From Nocardioides sp. SYSU D00065 (GTDB lineage: Bacteria; Actinomycetota; Actinomycetes; Propionibacteriales; Nocardioidaceae), in assembly GCF_017916425.1 (NCBI RefSeq), contig NZ_JAFMSX010000001.1, positions 930,001-994,000 on the forward strand: a stretch of 64,000 bases of DNA. Reading direction: 5' to 3'. Below are positions 28,669 through 37,800 of the stretch, piece by piece. Position numbers and translations under genes: made by a program. Below the pieces are notes generated by a model. The model was not told the DNA's origin. It ran no database searches and saw nothing but the letters and a program-made list of their open reading frames with translations. The first letter of the stretch is position 1; the number at the start of each line of letters is the position of its first letter.

Positions 28669-28847
28669 CAGCGCTCCTCTCGACGGTTCGGCCGCTCGCA
28701 CGTTCGTACGCTTGCTGGCCCGTCCGGTACCCCGCGGGCAAACCGTGCATGTGATCGCCGCTCGGCCGGCACGGTCGTCGTGGGGCGCATCGCGAGCGCC
28801 GACCTGGGAACAAGGTGACTGCGATCCATGAGTGAGGGGACGAGTTG

Positions 28848-29150
28848 ATGACCAGCCCGGACGACAAGACGGCCAAGCCAGCATCCGAGGCGGGACGGGC
28901 GACGCCGAACTCGTCCGGCCCCGAGGGAGCGGCAGGGACCATGGGCTCCAGCAGTGAGCGTGTCGGTCCCACCGGCCGCGGCCAGGTGGGGACCGACGGC
29001 GTGCGGGACACCTCCACGTCGGACACCCCGGCAGAGGGGCCGCCGGAGCAAGCATCGGGTGGCGCGGAGCCGCAGCCGGACGGCGTGGAGCCGAAGGCGG
29101 GCTATCCCCGGCTGGACCCCCGGCACGAGCACAAGCCCTACCGGACCTGA
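28848..29150 (+). CDS. Small disordered hypothetical protein
   Basis: 100 residues, rich in Gly, Pro, Ser, Thr and Glu, with no hydrophobic core and an ending YPRLDPRHEHKPYRT. It has strong third-position GC bias and an AGGGGA site before the ATG at 28848, so it is likely expressed. It is divergent from the rhodopsin gene across about 180 bp. No family was recognised. Confidence 0.6.
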   Translation: MTSPDDKTAKPASEAGRATPNSSGPEGAAGTMGSSSERVGPTGRGQVGTDGVRDTSTSDTPAEGPPEQASGGAEPQPDGVEPKAGYPRLDPRHEHKPYRT

Positions 29151-29199
29151 TCCGAGATCGACAGCCCGCTGACACCAGCAGTACCGCGGCGAAGCCGTT

Positions 29200-29229
29200 C
29201 CGCCGCGAGACCGCGCCCCGTCGCGGCGG
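29200..29229 (-). terminator. Hairpin directly after the CHAP-protein gene
   Basis: A 9-bp GC stem (CCGCCGCGA and complement) with a 12-base loop abuts the stop codon of the leftward gene at 29230. Confidence 0.5.
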
Positions 29230-30918
29230 CTAGCGCCGTGACGGCACGGTGACGCTCGTACGGGCGACTGCAGGCAGCACGACATCGGTCCCGGCATAGC
29301 GCACGACGACGGGCTTCGTGCCCGGGCGGACGCCGCGTGCGACGGCCCGCGCCTTGCCTCCGACCAGCTGGACCTCGACCGTGCGTCCTCCCACGCTGAC
29401 GGTCGCTTGCCCGTCCGGCTTCGGCGCTCCGGGAGCACGGACGCGCACGTCCACGGTGACGCGTTTGCGCGACGCGTCAGCGCGCACCTTGATCTCGGGA
29501 ACGGTCGTCACCGGGGCGGGGACGGCAACCAACTCCGTGGTGCTGCGGAAGTGGCGCCGGGTCAGCGTGACCTGGACGGACAGGTTGCGGCCGACGTCCG
29601 CCCGGCGGACCGTGTACGTGGGCTTCGTGGTCTTGGCGATGCGCTGGCCGTCCCGGAACCAGGCGTACGTGGCGGTCGCGTCCCCGGGCTTCGTGGCCCC
29701 GACCCGGGCGACCAGCTTCTGGCCCACCACGGGCGTGCCTGTCACGCGGGATGGCCGGGTGATCGCGATCGGCTTGGCCAGGACGGGCGCGGTCGCGGCC
29801 GCGTCCGACCTCGACTTCTTGTAGCCGCGCGCACTTGCCGTGGTACGTGCACTGATCCGCTTGCCGATGTGGTCCCGGGTGAGCACGAGGGACGTCCCCG
29901 TGGCCTCGGGAAGGGCGACCCCGTCGGCGTACCACTGGGTCGTGACCTTCGCGGGCTGCGGCGACCACGACGAGGGGGCGAGGGACAACGTCTGGCCGAC
30001 CTCCGCGACGCCCTGGATGGTCGGCTGCGCTGCGACCTGGAACCTGCCGGGGGCAACGGGAGCCGTCGCCAGGACTGCTCGCCCAGCGGTGTAGCCGTCG
30101 AGCTGAGCCGTCACCTCGGCGGTGAGCGCCTTGCCCTTCACGTCGGGTGTCGGGACGTAGCTGGACGCGGTGGCACCGGGGATGGCGACACCGTCGGCGA
30201 GCCAACGGACGGAGACGCTGCTGGGCGTCGGCGTCCACGCGCCACCCGCCACCTCCAACGGTGCACCGACCGCCGGAGTGCCGACGATGGCGGGAGCCGT
30301 CGTGGGCGCGACCACGCGGTCGTTGAAGTGGATGAAGCCCGTGGGCCAGCCCCCGCCGGACTTCGTGATGCGCCGCCAGTAGAAGTCACCGCCCCAGTAG
30401 TCCTCCGAGACGATGATCTCGGTGTCGGAGATGACCTGTTCGACGTAGGCGACGTGGCCGCTGCCACCTGCCGGCGTCACGTGCGGCTTGTACCAGGCGA
30501 CGGACCCGACCGCGGGGGTCTGGTCGGTGATGCTCGCCATCGCCACGCCCCAGTTCGAGGCGTTGCCGCTGCCCTCCCAGGGACGGACGTCGGGCATGCC
30601 GGACTGGATCAGCCGGTAGGCGACGTAGTTGGTGCAGTTGTGCCCGGCGTACATGCGCCAGTACATGGTGGACGACGCCTGCCGGTAACCGCCGTTCCCG
30701 TAGCCGGCCGCCTGGCAGCCGGCGTAGCCCGAGCAGAGGTACGTCGAGGTGGTCAGGCTGATCTTGTCCGCGGTGGTCGGCGTGACGAGCAGCACGAGCG
30801 CCAAGACGCCGGTGATCAGCTTGGTGGCACGGCCAGCCCGTCGGAGGACCAGCCGAACACCGGACGAGACGGGGCGGGTCGGCTGTGACGGCTGTGACCG
30901 ATGAGGCTGTTGTTGCAC
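29230..30918 (-). CDS. Secreted CHAP-domain cell-wall hydrolase with Ig-like repeats
   Basis: 562 residues. A signal peptide (LITGVLALVLLVTPTTA) is followed by a CHAP amidase/endopeptidase domain (about 60-190). Its catalytic cysteine is in AGHNCTNYVAYR and its histidine in GSGHVAYVEQV, followed by an acidic/asparagine partner in SEDYWGG. Three to four Ig-like repeats of the GxWxPxPxxVxxxWxADGVxxPGA type follow, then a basic Ig-like C-terminal domain. It probably cuts peptidoglycan cross-bridges and binds the wall through its repeats. The only plausible start is the GTG at 30918; the ribosome site is weak. Confidence 0.88.
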   Translation of the reverse strand: MQQQPHRSQPSQPTRPVSSGVRLVLRRAGRATKLITGVLALVLLVTPTTADKISLTTSTYLCSGYAGCQAAGYGNGGYRQASSTMYWRMYAGHNCTNYVAYRLIQSGMPDVRPWEGSGNASNWGVAMASITDQTPAVGSVAWYKPHVTPAGGSGHVAYVEQVISDTEIIVSEDYWGGDFYWRRITKSGGGWPTGFIHFNDRVVAPTTAPAIVGTPAVGAPLEVAGGAWTPTPSSVSVRWLADGVAIPGATASSYVPTPDVKGKALTAEVTAQLDGYTAGRAVLATAPVAPGRFQVAAQPTIQGVAEVGQTLSLAPSSWSPQPAKVTTQWYADGVALPEATGTSLVLTRDHIGKRISARTTASARGYKKSRSDAAATAPVLAKPIAITRPSRVTGTPVVGQKLVARVGATKPGDATATYAWFRDGQRIAKTTKPTYTVRRADVGRNLSVQVTLTRRHFRSTTELVAVPAPVTTVPEIKVRADASRKRVTVDVRVRAPGAPKPDGQATVSVGGRTVEVQLVGGKARAVARGVRPGTKPVVVRYAGTDVVLPAVARTSVTVPSRR

Positions 30919-31013
30919 AGTGAGCGATCGTATGGGCCGGTCGTCAAGCGCGCCACGCCGATGAGTGAAGATCAATCGTGTAATTCTCCCGCCGGTTGCG
31001 GGCGCGGGGCCGC

Positions 31014-31823
31014 TCAGGCCTGGGTCAGGCCCGAGACCCCGACCAGGGTGATCGCGGACCCGATGACCGCGATCATGCCTGCGGCCAGGATCGGCCCGAC
31101 CCGGCCCGCAAGGGCGACGACCCGGCCCTGCCCGGCGACGCGCACCACGACGGACTTGCCGGCCAGGGCCAGCAGGCCCGTCGCGAACAGCACGGAGGCC
31201 AGGCCGAGCCCGAAGGCGACGACGAGCAGCAGCGCCAGCGCGGAGCGACCGCTGAACAGGCCCGTGACCAGGACCAGGAACGCCGCCGGCGACGGTGTCA
31301 GGCCGCCGGACGCGCCGAGCAGGGCGAGGCTGGGCCGGCTCACCCGCAGGGCATGGACGTGGTCGTGGGCGTGACCGTGCCCGTGGGAGTGCCCGTGGGA
31401 GTGCCCGTGGGAGTGCCCGTGCCCGTGGAAGTGCCCGTGGCCGTGCGCGCCCAGCCGGCGTCGTACGAGCCACAGGCCGAGCCCGAGGACGAGCAGTCCC
31501 GCCACGACCTCGAGGCCGCTGGTGAGGCGCCCCAGGCTGACCATGTCGGAGAGGTCGAGGAAGGTCCACGCGAGGGCCAGCACGAGCACCGAGAACGTGT
31601 GCATCACCGCGACCGAGCCACCGAGCCAGGCGGCGTCGCGCACGCGGCCGTCGGACCCGACCAGGTAGGCCGCGGCGAGGCTCTTGCCGTGACCGGGTCC
31701 GACGCCGTGCGCCGCCCCGGCCGCGACCGCGACCAGGAGGGCGACCGGCGTGAAGGAGTCCGACCCGACCGCCGCCACGAGGCGGTCGGCCAGCGCCGAG
31801 GCGCCGAGCAGGTCGAGCGTCAT
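31014..31823 (-). CDS. NicO-family nickel/cobalt permease
   Basis: 269 residues with about six membrane helices. The family metal motif is GAAHGVGPGHGKS in the first part, with SGGLTPSPAAFLVL in the second half. A His-rich cytoplasmic or periplasmic loop (HGHGHSHGHSHGHSHGHGH) lies between the third and fourth helices, typical of RcnA/NicO metal handling. The ATG overlaps the end of the giant phosphoesterase gene by 4 bp, so the two are translationally coupled. Direction (import or efflux) is not decided by sequence; the operon context suggests supply of metal for exported metalloenzymes. Confidence 0.9.
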   Translation of the reverse strand: MTLDLLGASALADRLVAAVGSDSFTPVALLVAVAAGAAHGVGPGHGKSLAAAYLVGSDGRVRDAAWLGGSVAVMHTFSVLVLALAWTFLDLSDMVSLGRLTSGLEVVAGLLVLGLGLWLVRRRLGAHGHGHFHGHGHSHGHSHGHSHGHGHAHDHVHALRVSRPSLALLGASGGLTPSPAAFLVLVTGLFSGRSALALLLVVAFGLGLASVLFATGLLALAGKSVVVRVAGQGRVVALAGRVGPILAAGMIAVIGSAITLVGVSGLTQA

Positions 31824-34800
31824 CGGCGCACCCGCACGGTCATGGTCCGCGAGCGCGACGCCTCGAGGTCCGCGCTGCCGGCCCAGGTCACGGTGACCTT
31901 CCAGCGGCCCCGTCCCATCCGCGCCGGGAGCTTCGCCCGGGTCCGGCCCTCGCGCAGGGTGAGCGCTCGGGTGCGGGTGGCACCGTCGCTGGTCCGGGTC
32001 GCCACGAGCCGCAGCACACCACTCGGCGCCGGGACGCCGTCGGCGTACGCGACGCTCACGACCGCCCGCCCCGTGCGCCCCCGCGCCCGCACCCTGCTCA
32101 GACCGAGCCTCGGACCGGACGCCTTCGCCCGCACCAGCCGCGCGCTGCTCACGGAGGGGCGCAGCGTGGCGGAGCCGGTGTAGGTGACGCTGACGACGTG
32201 GCTCCCCGCGCCGGTGCTCGGGGGTACGACCAGGACCGCTCGGCCCCCGGCGAGCTGTGCGACGACGGGCTGCCCGACGCCGCTGAGCACGACCTCGCCG
32301 CTCGCCGCGCCGCCGCCGACGCCCGTGACGCGTACGGCGACGGGCGTGCCTTGCCCGTAGGTGCCGGCCGGGACCGGCTCGATCTGCACGGTCGAGTCCT
32401 CCGCCGCCGGCGCCAGCGGGGACCACACGGCGACGTACGAGCGCGCACCGGTGGAGCCGGCCGGGATCGTCAGGGCGGTCGTCGGCCGGTCGAGGTCGGT
32501 GCCGAGCCAGCCGACGAACTCGTGACCGCCGCGGATCGGGTCGACGAGCCTCGTCGGCCCGGACTCGACGTGGTAGCTCGACGGGTTGAGGCTCGGCAGG
32601 ACACCGCCGGCGAGGTCGTAGGACAGCGGGTAGTCCACCCGGCGCCAGGTGGCGACGTAGCTGCGGGCCTCGGCCGAGCCGGTCGGGATCGTCACGTCCA
32701 CCGTGGGGCCGGCCAGGCCGGTCCCGGTCCAGCCGGCGAACTCGTAGCCGGCGCGGGTCGGGTTGACCAGCGTGAGCGGCTCGTCGTCGGCGGTGTGCGT
32801 GACCGGGTTCGCCGCGCCGGGCGGCAGCGTGCCGCCGGCCAGGTCGTAGCCGATGGGGTGGGCCTGCATCCGGCGCACGGTGCGCGTCGCGGACGTGACC
32901 GAGTTGCCGGAGCGGTCCGTCAGGACGGCGTACCACTCGTGGGTCACGCCCAGGTCCGGGCTGAAGTCCACGCTGCCGACGTCCTCACCGGTGAGGTCGA
33001 CGGGCTCGCCGACCTGCTCGGGGACCCCGGAGGAGAAGGTCACCCGGTCAGCGGCGAGGGTGCGGGTCTGGGTGCCGCCCAGGTCGAGCTCGAGGACGTA
33101 GTTCTCGGCGTTGTCGCCGTGGAAGCCGGGCGTCGACGACTCCTCGATCGGGTTGTTCCAGCGACCGTCGGAGGTGGTCGTCTGCAGCCACGGCGAGTAG
33201 GTGTTGACGTAGATCAGGCCGTTCTCGGCGTCGACGCTGAGGTTCTTCAAGAAGCCGTGGCCGCCCCACGCGCGGGTCTGGTAGTCGGTGAGGATGCCGT
33301 AGACCCGGGTGCCGCCGCTGTTGGTGCGCGAGGAGACGAACGTGCCGGAGTTGTGGCCGGTGAGCACCAGCTTCACGTTGGGGTAGGGGTCGACGAGCAG
33401 GGTGTTGATCCGCGGGTTGGAGTAGCCACCGCCGCCGGAGGCGACCAGGTAGTTGTGCGTGGCGAGGATGACGGTGTGGTCGGGGTGGGACTCGATGACG
33501 TCCTGCGCCCACGCGAAGGCCGGGTCGTCGTCGCTCTCGGCCGACCAGAAGCCGACCTCGAGCCAGAGCAGCTTCGCGCCGTCGATCTCGCCGGTGTAGT
33601 AGTAGTTGTCGATGTCGTGGGTGCCGCCCATCGACCACGGGGAGCCCTCGAGGCTGGCTGCGAAGCGCTCCGCGGGGAAGTACTTCTGGAGCATCTGGCG
33701 GCCGTTGCGGGTCTCGTTGTAGTCGTGGTTGCCCCACGAGATCATGTAGGGGATGTCCGCGTCCTCGAGGATGCGGGCCGACGGCTCGGCGTTGCGCCAC
33801 TGCCACTCGTCCTCGTACTCCTCGCGGTTGACCCAGTCGCCGGCCTGCAGCACCAGCGCGGTCTTGCGCTCCTCCGCTCGGTCGCGGATGTACTCGAACT
33901 GCTCGGTCATCGTCCACGGCGTCGCCTCGGTGTAGAGCTGCGTGTCGCCGACGTGGTTGAACGACCAGTCGTAGTCGTCGGGGGACGGCACCGTGTTGTC
34001 GTAGTCGCGGTCCTCACCCCACGGCAGCTCGGTGAGCCCGCGCCACACGAGCACGGTCAGCACGCCGTCGCCGTCGACGGCGTGGTCCGCGCTGGTGGTC
34101 CGGACGTCCAGGTTGAGCTGACCGCCGTCGCGGTCGGCCGCGGAGTCCTTGAGCACCCATGCCGACGTGGTGGTGTCCCAGACCCACGCCGACACGGTGC
34201 GGTCGCCTCCGGTGCCGCGCCAGGAGAAGTGCTGCTCGGGCTCGGCGGTCTGCTCGGGGGTGAGCCGGACGCGGTAGATCTGGTAGGGGTTGCGGTCGTC
34301 GCCGACGGTGGTGGGCGTGAGCGCGTCGCTCGCGACGCCGCTGGCAGGCGTGAGCGAGGACGGCACGCGGTCCGTGGTCGAGCCGGTCCGCACCGTGACG
34401 TTGTCGGACCCGAGGGCGACGCTGGAATTGGCGTAGAAGCGCGCCTCGACCTTCTCGGCCACGTCCGTGCGCGGCTGGACGCTCAGCGTCAGCGGCTGCC
34501 CCGCGGGACGTACGTCGCTCACGCGGGGCTCGGCCGGGCCCGTGGTGTCGGTGACATCGAGGGTCAGCGCGGCCGCGGCGGACCGCGACGGGTCCGTGAC
34601 GGCGGTCGCGGTGAACGCGACGCGGACGTCGTCGCCGGCACTCAGCACGGGCACGGGCACGGTGAAGGTGCCGGCGTCCACCTGCTGGGAGAAGACCTCC
34701 TCGCCGTCGATGGTGGCCACCAGCCGTGAGCGGCGGGTGACGCTGCCGAACACGTCGACGGTGCCCGCCTCGACGGCGGTGCCGTCGCTCGGGTTGCCGA

Positions 34801-37800
34801 GGGCCAGGGACAGGCCGGCGTCGGTGCGCTGCTCGCGGTCGCCCAGGACGACGGCGTCGCCGAAGTAGTTGTCGGTGCGGAAGGCGTCGTACTCGGGGAT
34901 GAACTCGGTGCTGGCGACCCACACCTCGTCGGCGACGCCGTGGAACGGCTCGACGAGGGTGTCGGGGCGCTCGGGGTCGACGCCGGTGTCGCCGATCGCG
35001 GTGAGCACGCCCGGCTGGTCGGGGAACTGCCGCCCCTCGGCCATCTGCTCGTGGACGATCTCGCCGTCGACGAAGACGGCGAACGTCATGCCGTCGAAGG
35101 TCATGGTGACCAGGTGCGGCTCGCCGTCGACCGGCACGTCCGAGATCGCGCCGCCGAACGGCGTCCGGGTGCGGGCCTGGCCGGTGGCCTTCACCGGGCC
35201 GAGGGTCAAGGTGGGGGTCTCGGCACCCGGCGCCCGCTTGCCGAGGAGCGCGGTCTCGACGCCGCCGACGGCGTCGAGGTCGGCCTGGGTGAGCGAGTAG
35301 ATCCCCGACACGGTGAACTCGCGGGTGAAGCGGCCGAGGTTGCCGCCGTACTGCAGGCGGGAGCCGGAGAACCGGCTGACCATGCCGCCGGGCAGACCGC
35401 GGCCGTCGGCGACCTCACCGGCAAGCGGCTCGCCCACGAGCGTGCCGGTCGTGGTGCCGCTGGAGTCGGGACGCGTGCCGCCCGCCTCGGTGTCGGCCGC
35501 GAAGTGCTCGACGAGCTCGAACTCGTCGCTCCACACGTCGGCCGGGTCGTTGTCGGCGGCACCGGTGCCGCCGAAGTACGCCCACACGATCTGCTGAGAG
35601 ACCTTGGCCAGCTCCGGGAGCTTGACCCAGACCACCGAGGTGCCGCCGGGCTGCCAGGTCTCCACCTCGAAGGAGAGCGGGACGCTGCGCGAGGTGGTGA
35701 TCGCGAGGGTGGCGGCGTCGACGTCCGGGGTGTCGGTGATCGCGAGGCGGACGGGCACGTCCTCCAGTGCGCGGCGCTGGTCGTTGCGGACCGTGATGGG
35801 CTGACGGCTCGTCGCAGCCGGGTCGGCCCAGGCGACCTCGGAGCCGTCGACGGCCACGGTGCGGCGCAGCACCCGGAGCGCCTCCTCGGCGGCCCGGAGC
35901 CGGTCGAGGTTCGACAGGTGCGCCCGCTGCGCCTTCGTCAGGGCCCGCACCAGCCGGCGCGCGGCCACGATCGCCGGCTCGTCGTCGAGGGTGACCGACG
36001 CGGCGTCGGGCAGCTCGCCGAGGGTGGCGTCGACGGAGGAGACCTGGCGGTCGATGCCGAAGCCCTCGGCGAAGGTCGGCTCGCCCCGCCCGACGATCTC
36101 GTAGCGGTTGACGGTGAGCCGCTCGTCGGTGACCTGCACCTCGACGAACGACTCCCCCGCGTTGCCCCACCGCAGGCCGCCCCCGAGACGCTCGAACAGG
36201 CCGAAGTAGGACTCCAGGTCGAAGGCGCCCGCGGGGTCGGTGAGCTGCGGGTAGTGCTTGGTGCCGGCGGTGCCGGGCAGGACGAAGACGGTGCCGTCGG
36301 GGTCGACCTTGTAGTCGACGTGGACCCCACCCCGGACCTCGGTGATCACCTCGGTCGGCACGACCTTGGCGCCGGCGACGCCGGCGGGGTCGGACTGGAG
36401 CACCTGCGTGCGCGACCAGAAGTGGTCGTGGCCCTGCAGCACGAGGTCGATGTCGAGCTCGTCGATCAGCGGGACGAGGCGCTCGCGCAGGCTGACGGCG
36501 TCGGGCTCGGTGGGGTGGTCCGCGGCCGAGTAGGGGCCCTTGTGCAGGGTGAGGACGATCCAGTCGCTGCCCCGCTCGCGGGCGGCGGCGACGTCGCGGC
36601 GCGCCCACCCCAGCTGCGCGTCCGAGATCGGCTCGTAGTCGACGTCACCCACGCTGAGCGGGGTGCGGTCGTTGCCCTCGTTGGTGTTGAGCATGACGAA
36701 GTGGGCGCCGTTGTAGTCGTAGGAGTAGTAGGCGCCGGTGCTGGGGTCCTGGCCGTTGGGCCGCTCGAGGGTGAAGTGGTCGCTGAACGAGTTCCTCGCG
36801 AGGTCGTGGTTGCCGGCCACGGGGGCGATCGTCGTGGCCAGCAGGCTCTCCTGCGCGGCGCCGAGCAGGTCCTGCCATTCCGACTCCTCCTCGCCGGTCT
36901 GCACGACGTCGCCGTTGTGCACCATGAACTCGGCGTCGGGCACGGTGCGCAGCGCCTTGGCCATCGTCGCGGCCGAGACCGCCGCCTCCCCTGCCCCGCG
37001 GGCCTGGGTGTCGGTCAGGTCGATGAAGCTGAAGTCGCCCTCGCCGGTGGGAGTCCGGAAGTGCCCCAGGTCGCTCCACAGGCCGGTCAGGTCGTCGCCG
37101 ACGCGGTAGTGGTAGGTCACGCCGGGGGTCAGCCCGGACGCCACGGCACGGAAGACGGTCTCCCCGTGCTCGGACTCCTCCTCGGTGGCGGGCACGAGGG
37201 TGGTCGCGCTGTCGGGGAACGTGGGGTCGGTGCTGAGCAGGACGCCCGGGTCCTCGGCGTCGAGGTCCTGATACCAGGTGAAGGCGCGCCGGGTCGTCGG
37301 GTCGCCGTGGAAGGTCGTGGTGATCCGGTTGGGCTGCTCGGCCGCGGTGACGTACTTGATGGCCGGCACGAGCGCGGCGGTGTCCCAGCGCCAGGTGTCG
37401 ACGAAGTTCCACTCGAGGTCGCGGTAGGTCGAGCGGACCCGCAGCTGCTCCGCGGTCACGTCGGTGCCGTGCTGGTTGCGCTCGCCCGGTCCGGTGACCG
37501 TCGAGCCGGAGACGGTGACCGTGCGCTCGGCGAGGTTGTCGGCGACGGTCCAGTCGCCGGTGCCGCTCGTGCTGCCGAGGACGCGTCCGGCGCTGGTGCC
37601 GGTGGTCGAGCCACCGTGCACGACGTTGCGGCGTACGACGGTGCCGTCGCCGGACACGGTCGCGACGACGCCGCCGGCGGTCAGGGCCGAGACCTCGGCG
37701 TCGACGAGGCTCTCGGCGACCTCGGTGCCGCCGCTCGCGCGGCCCGCGATGCCGCCGGCGGCGCCGGCTGCGCGCACGGTGACGTCCACGACGTTGGCGT